DNA of 64,000 nucleotides from Lachnospiraceae bacterium. GTDB lineage: Bacteria > Bacillota > Clostridia > Lachnospirales > Lachnospiraceae. Made by a program: the position numbers and the translations under genes. Positions 27,453 to 36,151 of this stretch are shown one piece after another. Numbering within the stretch: position 1 is the stretch's first letter; the number at the start of each line of letters is the position of its first letter. Under the pieces are notes generated by a model. The model made no database searches and was not told where the DNA came from. It worked only from the letters and a program-made list of their open reading frames with translations. Location: contig CASJPF010000014.1 of the NCBI GenBank assembly GCA_949383255.1, positions 21,459-85,458 of the forward strand, in the 5' to 3' direction.

Positions 27453-27548
27453 TGCACACGGACGCGGAAAGGAAATATGCAGCTAAAGCTGCCTGCGTCC
27501 GGCGCGCAAGTAGGAGAAATAATTTTCTCCTACTCGATTGCACATGGG
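27453..27548 (+). repeat. Repeat family 2, copy D
   Basis: GCACACGGACGC pairs with GCGTCCGGCGCGC around AGGAAATATGCAGCTAAAGC, followed by AAGTAGGAGAAATAATTTTC and CTACTCGATTGCACA. It matches copy B in order and spacing. It lies just beyond the 3' end of the TPR gene. Confidence 0.75.
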
Positions 27549-27569
27549 TACCCAGAGGAAGTATATAGA

Positions 27570-30104
27570 TTATTGTTTGGATTTTATAATTTCTTGAATC
27601 GCTGCAATCCAGCTTGCAAAGGCAGGGGAAGATATCACCTGTCTGTAGCGAAGTTCTTGCTCATAAGGTGTGTACTGCTCGTCTTTTTGGTAGACTGTTG
27701 TAAACACTTCGGCATAGGAAGGAAGATGACTGCACATAAGTGTCTGCAAGGAATTAAAGTTTATATCGGCCTCGGAAAGCGCTTGGAAAAAATCTGCAAT
27801 TGCACTGTAAAATGGGATATAGAGAGGATTCCATCTGAGGGGATCGTCGTCATCTTCATCATCCTCTGTATTGCAAACGCTAAAATCGTCAAGTTCGTCG
27901 TTCTCATCATCGTCAAAATCAAATTTGCTGAATTCGTTATCATCGCCCTCGTCAAAATCAAATTCGTCGAGTTCATCGTCATCCTTATCAAAATTGTCAA
28001 GTTCGTCTTTGTCATCTGAAAGATTTTCAGAGACATATGTCCAATAGGATTCACTGAAATCTGCCAATTGTTGCTCGCTGACTTCATTCTTAAAGTAGCC
28101 TTGTAATAGGTAAAGTGCATCTAAGATAATTCTGGGCACTTTCACACCTGTCCATTTTTCCCAATCTGTGCAGAATCGGAAGTAAATGTTCCATAAAATA
28201 ATCCACTTATCCTGTAGTGCTGTTTTATCTAGGCGTCTGCGGATAATTTGTGCAAAACGATTTACAAAATAGTTTTGTTCTTCACGAGTCAGCAATGGGT
28301 AGTCAATCTCTTCAAAAGGCAAAAAGAGTTGCTTATAGCCAAGTTCTAGCAGGTGACGCCGCACTTGCTGTTCCCATTCTTCACACTCTGCCGTCTCTGA
28401 TTCAAATAGTGAGGCGCTACGTTCTCGCACTTTATTAAACGCTGCTACTGTGTGATAAGTATCCCATGCAAACAGATAGTAATGGACTGCTCTTTCCATA
28501 AAAGAAATCTTTTCGTAAGTTTGTGCTAGTGCTCTCATATAGTGAGCACGCTCAATGCCAGAATAATTACTCCGGGAATCATAGATTTCTAATGCCTCCT
28601 GAAAATTGGCAAATGCCTGCTCATACTCCTCTGCAATGAGATGCATTCGGCCTGTGTGATAGAGGCATTCCTCATAGTTTGACAGAATGTTTTCTGCGTC
28701 GTCTGCATCCTCCTCCTGTGTTCGCAAAAGATACCCGCGATAATTTTGCAGTGCATGCATATAACAACTTCTTGCTTCAGGATACTTTTTAGCACGCTCG
28801 TACAATTCTCCGAACATGTTATAGTAATCGGCTGCGACATCGCTGTCGTCCCCATACATCTCTACAAGAATATCAACTTTTTTCTGCCAATGTGCAATGG
28901 CCTGCTCAAAATTTCCAAGGTCCTCATAGGCTTCTGAAATAAGTCCGTGCATACTTTCCACAGTGTCTAAATCTTCCGCTTGTTTTGCTTCCTCTAATTG
29001 TTCAAGCAAAATATTAATTTTTTCTTCGTCGCCGGAAGATGCATCAAATAGGGCAATATCCCCACGAATTTCATTTGCTTGTGGACTATCGCTGCCAAAG
29101 ACTGTCTCTGAAAGTGACAGTGCTTTCTGATAACATGTAAGTACATCTTCGCATGAAATATCATTTTCTGGGCAGCATAATTCAGATTTTATATGACCCA
29201 TTTTTCGCAAAAGAATACGCAATATCTCAAAATATGCAACAGGGATACTCTTTATAAAACTGTCTGTCCAAGTCTCAGGATTTTGCAGGGAAACGTCCGA
29301 GGTATTAGTGGACCATTTCGAGAGTGTCTGGTCAGAAATGGTCTGTGCGTATTCTAGCATATCCAATGCACGAACAGGATCAGAGGAAATTTGAAATGTG
29401 GAGACCATTTCGTTTATACAGTTCAGCAGGCTTGTATTTTCCTGTGGAGATACCAATGGATCACAAGCATCACAGCGTTTTAGTAATAGGAGAATCGCTC
29501 GATATTGATAGAACAACGCTTGGTCTATATTTCCGTCAGCACGTAATAAATTCTGTGCCCGATTGCGCAGATATTGAATTTCTCCTATAGATGGGGTATA
29601 TCCCATGCGTTCCTTTAAATCTCTCTCAAGCCATTTGGACATCTCATTTTGATAATGTTCCTCTAAAGTTGCGCGTATCTGTCGATAATGTTCTGATTCT
29701 CCCGCTGCATATTTTTGTAGAAAAGCGTCTTTAAAATAGTAGGAACAGCATCCGGAAAGATAATAGATGTTCTCCAGATAATCATTATAGATATGTTCTC
29801 CATAACAAAATATATTATAGGAAAACAATGATTGCTTTAGTTGGGAGAGGAAGTTCAAAAATAAAAGACAGTCTCTTGGTGGTGCGGTGTTGATGACCTT
29901 GCGGCATACTTTTAAAAATATTGTGAGGATTAGTGAAGGTTCTGCCGTATCTGTCAGAAGCAACGTCTTCCAACGCTTGAGACATATGTCTAGTGCATCG
30001 CCCGACAAAGATTCCAGATCTTGGCTGATGGAGGCCAGTTCATCGGGGAGATCGTTTGGGAGGGTAAGGTTGTCTGTGTTAGAATAGTACTCTTTGTGGC
30101 TCAT
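27570..30104 (-). CDS. Large TPR-repeat protein with acidic tract
   Basis: A protein of 844 residues without signal peptide or membrane segment; AAAGGAG precedes the start. The middle (about residues 330-560) consists of tetratricopeptide repeats (EAYEDLGNFEQAIAHWQKKV, NMFGELYERAKKYPEARSCY, GRMHLIAEEYEQAFANFQEA), a protein-binding scaffold. At about residues 695-765 there is a strongly acidic, Phe-dotted tract (for example DELDEFDFDEGDDNEFSKFD). Function unknown; TPR proteins of this size in Lachnospiraceae are usually uncharacterised. It is a single gene, with repeats on its 3' side and the bacteriocin locus on its 5' side. Confidence 0.75.
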   Translation of the reverse strand: MSHKEYYSNTDNLTLPNDLPDELASISQDLESLSGDALDICLKRWKTLLLTDTAEPSLILTIFLKVCRKVINTAPPRDCLLFLNFLSQLKQSLFSYNIFCYGEHIYNDYLENIYYLSGCCSYYFKDAFLQKYAAGESEHYRQIRATLEEHYQNEMSKWLERDLKERMGYTPSIGEIQYLRNRAQNLLRADGNIDQALFYQYRAILLLLKRCDACDPLVSPQENTSLLNCINEMVSTFQISSDPVRALDMLEYAQTISDQTLSKWSTNTSDVSLQNPETWTDSFIKSIPVAYFEILRILLRKMGHIKSELCCPENDISCEDVLTCYQKALSLSETVFGSDSPQANEIRGDIALFDASSGDEEKINILLEQLEEAKQAEDLDTVESMHGLISEAYEDLGNFEQAIAHWQKKVDILVEMYGDDSDVAADYYNMFGELYERAKKYPEARSCYMHALQNYRGYLLRTQEEDADDAENILSNYEECLYHTGRMHLIAEEYEQAFANFQEALEIYDSRSNYSGIERAHYMRALAQTYEKISFMERAVHYYLFAWDTYHTVAAFNKVRERSASLFESETAECEEWEQQVRRHLLELGYKQLFLPFEEIDYPLLTREEQNYFVNRFAQIIRRRLDKTALQDKWIILWNIYFRFCTDWEKWTGVKVPRIILDALYLLQGYFKNEVSEQQLADFSESYWTYVSENLSDDKDELDNFDKDDDELDEFDFDEGDDNEFSKFDFDDDENDELDDFSVCNTEDDEDDDDPLRWNPLYIPFYSAIADFFQALSEADINFNSLQTLMCSHLPSYAEVFTTVYQKDEQYTPYEQELRYRQVISSPAFASWIAAIQEIIKSKQ

Positions 30105-30258
30105 TTTTTACTCCTTTGTGTGCGAAACAGTTTGTAAACGGTATTATTACTTTTTATAATACAATATTTGACAGGGATTATCAATCTGGTTTTGTGTATT
30201 TGAACAAATAGTTTAGTATTCGATCTCCTGTGACAAGTCTTTTTTCTGAAGAAAGTTT

Positions 30259-30292
30259 TTGGTGGTCAGATTTTTGACTGTTGGTGGACAAT
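30259..30292 (+). promoter_or_regulatory. Tandem regulator site upstream of the bacteriocin gene (LytTR-type)
   Basis: TTGGTGGTCAGA at 30259-30270 and TTGGTGGACAAT at 30281-30292, exactly 22 bp apart. Two direct repeats two helical turns apart are the usual layout for LytTR response regulators such as AgrA. The same motif with the same 22-bp step (TCGTGGACAAA twice) lies upstream of agrB at 36804-36837. The likely binder is the LytTR protein encoded at 36988. Confidence 0.7.
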
Positions 30293-30317
30293 AGAAACAA
30301 AAAAATTTTTAAAATGC

Positions 30318-30323
30318 TATACT
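30318..30323 (+). promoter_or_regulatory. -10 box of the bacteriocin promoter
   Basis: TATACT lies 37 bp from the start of the second regulator repeat. No good -35 box is present at the right distance, as expected for an activator-dependent promoter. The corresponding distance at agrB is 38 bp. Confidence 0.5.
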
Positions 30324-30438
30324 CATAACATCAACAAAACTTACCGAACAGACTTAATGACAAAGCAAGTACGTTGATGTGTTTTCTATAATATTTTGCA
30401 TATATAAAATATGCACTGAAAAAATGGAGGTAGTATTT

Positions 30439-30858
30439 ATGTTCAGAAAAAAATTAGCGGCATTGGCAGTAGCAGCAACCATGATAGCAGCATCTGGGGT
30501 TCCAGTATATGCAGCAGAGGCGGATGCACCAATTGGAGGCGGTGAAGAGGTTGTTTTTGAGAATCAGGGTCTGATCGAATCCTTTGTGGACGCAGGAGCG
30601 GTTACATATGGAATTACAAGTGGAGAAGTTGATTCGGGAGACAAACTGGGATATTGGATTCGCGGTGACAAGAAGATTGAAGGAGTAAAGAGTGTTTATT
30701 CCTCTTACAAAAATTATAAATATCAGGGGGCAGCGAGTGTAACAAGTGGAACTGGTGTATATGTCGACGGAGGATATAAGCCTGCAGATACGATGAGTAC
30801 AGCATACACCGAATGGACATTTTGGGGCACGAACAAAGCAAATTATCGTTTCAAGTAG
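30439..30858 (+). CDS. Lactococcin-972-family secreted peptide (bacteriocin)
   Basis: A protein of 139 residues with a signal peptide (MFRKKLAALAVAATM, cleavage near VYA-AEA), so it is exported by Sec. The C-terminal 70 residues match the lactococcin 972 pattern: GYWIRG near the start, SVYSSYKNYKYQGAASV (the SxYSxYxxxxxxxxA core), then EWTFWGTNKANYRF. Lactococcin 972 blocks septum formation by binding lipid II; the target here is not proven. The mature part is longer than in the founding member because of an acidic 40-residue lead. ATGGAGGTAG precedes the start. The DUF1430 and ABC genes behind it are the standard partners of the family. Confidence 0.85.
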   Translation: MFRKKLAALAVAATMIAASGVPVYAAEADAPIGGGEEVVFENQGLIESFVDAGAVTYGITSGEVDSGDKLGYWIRGDKKIEGVKSVYSSYKNYKYQGAASVTSGTGVYVDGGYKPADTMSTAYTEWTFWGTNKANYRFK

Positions 30859-30876
30859 TAGTTGTTCAATAGAATA

Positions 30877-30913
30877 CACAAAAAGATTGTCATGAAATGG
30901 CAATCTTTTTGTG
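30877..30913 (+). terminator. Terminator/attenuator after the bacteriocin gene
   Basis: A perfect 13-bp stem, CACAAAAAGATTG with CAATCTTTTTGTG, around an 11-base loop, 18 bp after the stop. The descending arm contains the T-run. It would give an abundant short bacteriocin mRNA and low read-through into the transporter genes. Confidence 0.75.
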
Positions 30914-30939
30914 GGAAAGAGAGAAGGCATAAGGTATAG

Positions 30940-33084
30940 ATGAAAAAAATAATAGCGATTGTTTTAGTAGTGCAAAGTTTTTTGCTTACAATTGTTGGTT
31001 TGCAGGTTTTTAAAAACATAAACTATATAAAACTTCTTTATCGAAACAATAAAGCTGTCTTAGTTAGGGCTGATAATGGAGAAAATAATCGTGATGCAGC
31101 GGATGAATTAATCTCTTTTATGAAGGATCAGAAAATAAATCAGGATGTAACAATTTCTAAATATGTATATATTGATGATGATAACTTGGTAATTTATACG
31201 AATGATCTTTTGCTTGATGGAAAAATAAAACTTACTTTAGAGAATAATATTTCAACTGATATGTTCATTGCCAATTATGACAGTGGCAGTGAAGCTCAAA
31301 TAGGAAAATTTTATATGTTTGTTCCAAAACTTAAAATAACAATCTATCCGCTAGAACAGGCACAGAAGGTCGGTGTGGACGGAATATATTATATTACAGA
31401 AAGTGACGCAGGAAAAATCATTGCAGATATTAATAATGGATTTGGATATGCAGAAGTGTACAATGAATTTTCTGCTAATATAGAAACTTATTTAGAAGGC
31501 AGTATACAATTAATTGTTTGTATAGGAATGACAACTCTTATTTTAATGGTAGTTATAATGCATTATACTATAAAATCTGGAAAAAAAATAGGGATTTTAA
31601 AAATGCATGGTTTCGGAACATTGGAAATAATTAAAAATATACTTATGGAATTATACCAGATGCTAATCTTAGTTTTGTTAGTTGGAATGATAATTTCGGG
31701 TGCTTATGGTAGTTATAATTATGGATGGGATTGTATTGCCACAGTATTTAAAGGATATCTGTTGTCCTTTTTATTGACTATTTTTATAAATTGGATTGCT
31801 ATATTATGTGTTCTCTTTTTACAAATTAAGTTGGGGAATATTGTTCCTCTAATTAAGGGAAAAAGACCTTTTGGAGTACTATTTGGAACCTATATTTTTT
31901 TAAAATGTGTGTTTTTTATTACTTTAATCATTGGCGGTATCAATTTGATTTATCAGGTGCAATACTTACAAGTTCAGTATAATAACTTGGATATATGGAA
32001 AAAGGCGAAGGCAGTTTATTCTATTAATTTGAATTATGTCGGTGAGTCACGGGATTCGGAGATCAAATTAAAACAATTCTATGATCTGATAAATCAAGAT
32101 GGAGGGTTTCTGATTGATGCACAAAATTATGTGTTGGTGGATGGAGAAAATCATTTGTACGATTATAATGCTCCAGGAGAGGAAAGCTACTATGACCCAT
32201 ATGGAAGAACCATTACCATTAATGAAAACTATTTGAAAGTAAATTCGATTACGTGCAATGGAAGTACTGAGTCGATTTTGTCTCAAATTGATGATAGGGA
32301 TAATGTATGTAATATTTTAGTTCCATTTAACCTGAAAAAGTATGAACCTAAAATACAAGAACGTTTTTTGGATGATTTTTATTTTAAGAAGATAGAAGTA
32401 GAAAATATCTATAATAAAGAAGAAGGTATATTGAATAATATGCCGAAAAGCGAACTAGCATTAAATATTATATATATAGATGATAATCAAGAGTATTTCA
32501 CATACTCAAATATCGAGGATGATAATGGCTGTAAAATTATCAACCCTATTGTAATTTTGGATACAGGCAATGTTGATTACAGTTATTACTTGTCATATTT
32601 ATCCAGATGTGTTTATTTTCAGTATGAGGGAATGGATGTGTTTGATTATTTGGCGCCACTAATTAAGAAGGCAGATGTTTTGTCAGAAATTCAGAGCGTT
32701 ACAGCCTTATATGACAACCATGGAAAACAGATTTATAATTTGGAAGTGAGCATAAATTGTGCAGTTATAGCGATTGTGGTAATAATGGGGTTATTTGCTA
32801 TTATTGGATTTGTAATAATATCTGCATATTATCAGGAAAAGAAATATCAGATTTATATCAAAAAGGTTTTTGGATTCAGTTTGTTGCAAAGGATCAATAA
32901 GTTTTTAGCATTGATGTTTCTGCTTGATATAATCATATTAGGTGCTGTAAAATTGTATGAAGATAACACTCTTGTTTTGGCTTTTGGCGGTGTTATAGTA
33001 TTAACAGATTTAATTGCGATATTAATAGAGGGAAAACGGTTAGATGAGAAAAATTTTAATATTATCATAAAGGGGGAGCATTGA
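30940..33084 (+). CDS. Bacteriocin-associated integral membrane protein (DUF1430)
   Basis: A membrane protein of 714 residues. It has one segment at the N-terminus (about 4-22), an extracellular part of about 160 residues, a block of four segments (about 187-335), a second extracellular part of about 260 residues, and three or four segments at the end (about 600-705). This FtsX-like layout is typical of the DUF1430 proteins that accompany lactococcin 972 genes. With the ATPase gene, which overlaps its stop codon, it should form an ABC transporter acting in immunity or release; which of the two is not settled for the family. Confidence 0.85.
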   Translation: MKKIIAIVLVVQSFLLTIVGLQVFKNINYIKLLYRNNKAVLVRADNGENNRDAADELISFMKDQKINQDVTISKYVYIDDDNLVIYTNDLLLDGKIKLTLENNISTDMFIANYDSGSEAQIGKFYMFVPKLKITIYPLEQAQKVGVDGIYYITESDAGKIIADINNGFGYAEVYNEFSANIETYLEGSIQLIVCIGMTTLILMVVIMHYTIKSGKKIGILKMHGFGTLEIIKNILMELYQMLILVLLVGMIISGAYGSYNYGWDCIATVFKGYLLSFLLTIFINWIAILCVLFLQIKLGNIVPLIKGKRPFGVLFGTYIFLKCVFFITLIIGGINLIYQVQYLQVQYNNLDIWKKAKAVYSINLNYVGESRDSEIKLKQFYDLINQDGGFLIDAQNYVLVDGENHLYDYNAPGEESYYDPYGRTITINENYLKVNSITCNGSTESILSQIDDRDNVCNILVPFNLKKYEPKIQERFLDDFYFKKIEVENIYNKEEGILNNMPKSELALNIIYIDDNQEYFTYSNIEDDNGCKIINPIVILDTGNVDYSYYLSYLSRCVYFQYEGMDVFDYLAPLIKKADVLSEIQSVTALYDNHGKQIYNLEVSINCAVIAIVVIMGLFAIIGFVIISAYYQEKKYQIYIKKVFGFSLLQRINKFLALMFLLDIIILGAVKLYEDNTLVLAFGGVIVLTDLIAILIEGKRLDEKNFNIIIKGEH

Positions 33085-33701
33085 TGATCAAAGTGAGTAA
33101 GCTATCAAAAAAATTTGGTCAGCGAGAAATTTTTAATAATTTTTCATTTGCTATTGAAGAAGGTGAGTTTGTAGCAATTACCGGAGAAAGCGGAAGCGGG
33201 AAAACTACGCTTTTGAATCTGATTAGTCTGTTGGATCAGAAATACAAAGGACAAATTGAAATTGATGGAAAAGCTGCTTTTTCTAGGAAAGAAATACAAA
33301 CTATGCAGCGATATAAGTTTGCATACCTTTTTCAAAACTATGCATTAGTTGAAAATGAGACAGTACGACAGAACCTGCAGATTGCCTTAAAATATCGAAA
33401 AGATGCCAATCCCAATAACAGCATAAAAAAGGCGCTGAAACTTGTAGGGATGGAAGGCGCTGAAAACTATAAGATTTATGAGCTGAGTGGGGGAGAACAA
33501 CAGAGAGTAGCATTGGCAAGGGTATATTTGAAGAAACCCAAATATGTTTTTGCAGATGAACCGACAGGAAATTTGGATAAGCATAATAGAGATATTGTGT
33601 TTGGGTTGTTGAGGAAAATGAATGAGTTTGGCGCTACTATTATATTTGTAACGCATGATATAGAATTGTCTCAAAGTGTTGGAAGGATTATTGCGGTATA
33701 A
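33084..33701 (+). CDS. Lactococcin-972-type bacteriocin ABC transporter ATP-binding protein
   Basis: An ATPase of 205 residues. Walker A is GESGSGKTTLLNLI, the signature is ELSGGEQQRVALARV, and Walker B is YVFADEPTGNLD. It is of the short MacB/LolD-like type that pairs with FtsX-like permeases. The start ATG at 33084 overlaps the TGA of the permease gene, with AAGGGGGA 6 bp upstream, so the two are translationally coupled. Confidence 0.9.
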   Translation: MIKVSKLSKKFGQREIFNNFSFAIEEGEFVAITGESGSGKTTLLNLISLLDQKYKGQIEIDGKAAFSRKEIQTMQRYKFAYLFQNYALVENETVRQNLQIALKYRKDANPNNSIKKALKLVGMEGAENYKIYELSGGEQQRVALARVYLKKPKYVFADEPTGNLDKHNRDIVFGLLRKMNEFGATIIFVTHDIELSQSVGRIIAV

Positions 33702-33778
33702 TACAGAAAGTATGAAGCCAGTTATAATGATTTGGTATTTTAGTAGTATTTGTGTTCTGCGCTAGGGAGGTAAATGCA

Positions 33779-34318
33779 TTGTATAATAATAACATACAAC
33801 AATATGTGGAAGCAATTAAGTTGGCAGCAGGGAGTGTGCAATATAAAAATCTTTCTATAAAACAAACATTTTTTCTCAGTGTAAAACAGCTTTACGAATA
33901 TTATATAAATATGAACAATGTGTGCTATTTGGAAACTGCAATTCTCCACATTCAGGCGTATTTAGAAATGGGCTTTCCCTACGATGAAGGAAAAGAAATA
34001 TTTGACCTTGTGATTGAAGGAACTGGAAGTGCGCAGGAACTTAAATTTCCTAATAAATTTTATGCTGCAAAAACGATTAAACTGAATAAGGCACAGGTCA
34101 GAAGTATGATTAGAAAATGGCCTCCTTCGTCGCATCAGGTAATGAAAATAGATGAAGTAGTTGATGATATTATTTCAAAGGTGAGAAAAAAAGAGAACGG
34201 AATATTTTATTACAAGTGTGCTGCAACGAAGGATATTTATGAATTGGTGATCAGTGAAAAAGAAACATTTTTCCACGATATGCAAATGGGAATATTTTAT
34301 TCATTTTTGGGGGTGTGA
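33779..34318 (+). CDS. Hypothetical protein at the end of the bacteriocin operon, candidate immunity/accessory factor
   Basis: A protein of 179 residues; TTG start, 8 bp after AGGGAGG. It is predicted soluble, mostly alpha-helical, with no signal peptide or membrane segment. A central segment reads RKWPPSSHQVMKIDEVVDDI. I do not recognise the family. It follows the ATPase gene by 77 bp on the same strand and ends 34 bp before the convergent kinase gene, so it probably belongs to the bacteriocin unit. An immunity or regulatory role is only inferred from position. Confidence 0.6.
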   Translation: MYNNNIQQYVEAIKLAAGSVQYKNLSIKQTFFLSVKQLYEYYINMNNVCYLETAILHIQAYLEMGFPYDEGKEIFDLVIEGTGSAQELKFPNKFYAAKTIKLNKAQVRSMIRKWPPSSHQVMKIDEVVDDIISKVRKKENGIFYYKCAATKDIYELVISEKETFFHDMQMGIFYSFLGV

Positions 34319-34352
34319 GGAGCACAAGCAATTTATAATATCAGGAATTTTT

Positions 34353-35648
34353 TTAAAAAAATAACACAATTTTAACTATAAATTGATTGTCTTTATTTAC
34401 ACATTTTAATGAACCATTATACTTTTGTACTGCGTCCATAACACTGGGAAATCCCCAACCATGTAAGTCTTTATTCTTTTTTGTTGTTTCTGGATAATAA
34501 ACAAATTCTTCGTTGCGGTTAACACATGAATTTGATATCTTAATCATTAAAAAGGAGTTGATTTTCCGAATGGTTAAGGATATTTTTCCAGGCTTCTCTA
34601 GAACACTTGCAGCCTCTATGGCATTGTCTAATAAATTTGCTAATATAGTACACATGTCATGTGAAGAAATATTTGTATTTTGCGGAAACTCTACATTAAT
34701 TTCAGAAGAAATTCCTTTTTCTCTCATTTTTTCAAGCTTGCTGTTGATTACTACATCGATTACATCTGCTCCTGTCCAAACTGTTTTGGATAATTTCATA
34801 ATTGGTGTGCTAATATTCTTAATATATTCTTTTGCTTCATCTGTATTACCCGCTTCTAATAATTGATATAGTACATTTAAATGATTGTTCAAATCATGAT
34901 GTAACTTGGCATTACTCATATAAATCTCATTGATTGTCCTATAATTTTCTTCCAATAAATGATTTCGCATCTCTGAAAAATTAAGTTTCATTTTTTCTTC
35001 CCTTGTCACAACAATAAAGTAAAGAATAAATGATAGAAAAGCTAAAACAATAATGAAACTCACCCATAAACTTGATATAGTGTAATGAAATGCTTTCATA
35101 GTTTGATTTACTAAAAAAATAAATCCCAAAAAGCCTACACATGAAATTGCAAGAACCGTGTAGGCATGGCTAATTTTTATAGAAAACTTATAATAAAATT
35201 TTTTGGTCAGGAAGTACAACATAATCCAAAAGAATTTAACTACGATGACGATTATTGTACGCAGAACGCCCATCGTTGAAAGTACTTTTGATAAAGTTTC
35301 GCGTCCATTTCCAAATTCTGAAAACAAGGTAAGTACTAAAAAATCAAAACAACTTAAACAAAGCAGATAAAAACTTCCCAAAGAAAAAATTGCAACAAAA
35401 TTAACTTTATACAAAAAAGCAGATGATATGCTAATATACAATACAAAAATCAGCATCGTAAAATAGGAAAACAAAGAAATATGATTGCACATCCATATAA
35501 TAATCGCTCCAACAACCGCCAAGACTACATCAATATGTTTGCTTTGAATACAACGATACTTGTAGAGAATAGCATTATATACTTTATATAAAACAAACAT
35601 CTCTATAAAACATGCGATTATTTCAACTAATTCAAATATAATATTCAT
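34353..35648 (-). CDS. agrC: AgrC-type sensor histidine kinase (GHKL)
   Basis: A protein of 431 residues. The first about 230 residues hold six or seven membrane segments, the usual peptide-sensing part of AgrC proteins. The kinase part has the H-box SNAKLHHDLNNHLNVLYQLL and the N-box CTILANLLDNAIEAASV; the G-box is DLHGWGFPSVMDAV. The start at 35648 follows AAAGGAATT; the frame extends upstream, but only into a palindromic repeat. It should sense the cyclic peptide made from AgrD and pass phosphate to the LytTR regulator. It is separated from agrD by about 400 bp of repeat DNA. Confidence 0.85.
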   Translation of the reverse strand: MNIIFELVEIIACFIEMFVLYKVYNAILYKYRCIQSKHIDVVLAVVGAIIIWMCNHISLFSYFTMLIFVLYISISSAFLYKVNFVAIFSLGSFYLLCLSCFDFLVLTLFSEFGNGRETLSKVLSTMGVLRTIIVIVVKFFWIMLYFLTKKFYYKFSIKISHAYTVLAISCVGFLGFIFLVNQTMKAFHYTISSLWVSFIIVLAFLSFILYFIVVTREEKMKLNFSEMRNHLLEENYRTINEIYMSNAKLHHDLNNHLNVLYQLLEAGNTDEAKEYIKNISTPIMKLSKTVWTGADVIDVVINSKLEKMREKGISSEINVEFPQNTNISSHDMCTILANLLDNAIEAASVLEKPGKISLTIRKINSFLMIKISNSCVNRNEEFVYYPETTKKNKDLHGWGFPSVMDAVQKYNGSLKCVNKDNQFIVKIVLFF

Positions 35649-35663
35649 CTTTAATTCCTTTCG

Positions 35664-35840
35664 AGTACATCGAATAATAAATTTCTGATATATTGACGCA
35701 GCATGATTATTCCTATGCAAGGCGAGGGAATGAGTCGTAGCGATGGCTACGGCGATTGACGACAACAAAAGGAATGCAGTCCTTTTGCAGATGGATAATC
35801 AGACAAGTCAAAATATCAGTTAATTATTATTCGATGTACT
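35664..35840. repeat. 177-bp MITE-like element between agrD and agrC
   Basis: The ends are perfect 17-bp inverted repeats (AGTACATCGAATAATAA, and its complement ending at 35840), with further pairing to CTGATAT and TTGAC inside. The centre carries GTCGTAGCGATGGCTACGGCG. Its general build (TTGAC-CTGATTATCCATC, central CG-rich palindrome) resembles family 1, so it may be a diverged relative. It ends 15 bp upstream of the agrC start. Confidence 0.75.
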
Positions 35841-35893
35841 AGAGCCTGTTTGAAAAATGCTTTCTGTCTAATGTGTGTTACAATCTGTTGGAG

Positions 35894-35970
35894 ATTTGTA
35901 CCAAATTAAAACGGCGTAGTAGATAAAATATAAAGGACAATGCTTTACGCCAACTGAATTTGGTACAAAT
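35894..35970. repeat. Short palindromic element upstream of agrC
   Basis: Perfect 14-bp inverted repeats ATTTGTACCAAATT and AATTTGGTACAAAT, 49 bp apart, with a second inner pair GGCGTA/TACGCC. No coding potential. It adds to the repeat DNA that separates agrBD from agrC. Confidence 0.65.
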
Positions 35971-36046
35971 ATTATGTAAAGCAAGGCATGTATTTGCCAT
36001 CTCAGAACATATAATGATTTCAAAATACATTTAGACATTGTATAAC

Positions 36047-36151
36047 TTATTGTAATATTTCTGGGAGTTTAGGCTGATATGTCCCGCATACGGATACACA
36101 ATTTGCGCCCATAATCGCACATAATTTAATGATTTTTGCAAGTAAAATCAT
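36047..36151 (-). CDS. agrD: AgrD-type cyclic peptide autoinducer precursor
   Basis: A peptide of 34 residues starting at 36151, preceded by AAAGGAGGAT. The start lies inside the last codons of agrB (25-base overlap). An amphipathic leader MILLAKIIKLCAIM is followed by a core and the tail CGTYQPKLPEIL, the YQPxxPxxL signature that AgrB recognises. There are three cysteines (11, 18, 22) and Ser20. By alignment with Clostridium AgrD, the ring should end at Thr24 or Tyr25. Ser20 would give the usual five-residue ring (as a lactone) and Cys18 a seven-residue thiolactone. Confidence 0.85.
   Translation of the reverse strand: MILLAKIIKLCAIMGANCVSVCGTYQPKLPEILQ

Larger units (their letters stand above)
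30105..30438. other. Control region of the bacteriocin locus
   Basis: No gene. It carries the divergent start regions of the TPR gene and the bacteriocin gene, including the tandem regulator site at 30259-30292 and a -10 box at 30318. The mRNA leader of the bacteriocin gene would be about 110 bases, AT-rich, with a GGAGGT ribosome site. Confidence 0.6.

Noticed and set aside
30241..30262. GAAAGTTTTTG and ACTGTTGG as the LytTR half-sites
   Set aside because: They resemble the general LytTR consensus, but lie 25 bp apart; the TTGGTGG pair has the right 22-bp step and a match at agrB.
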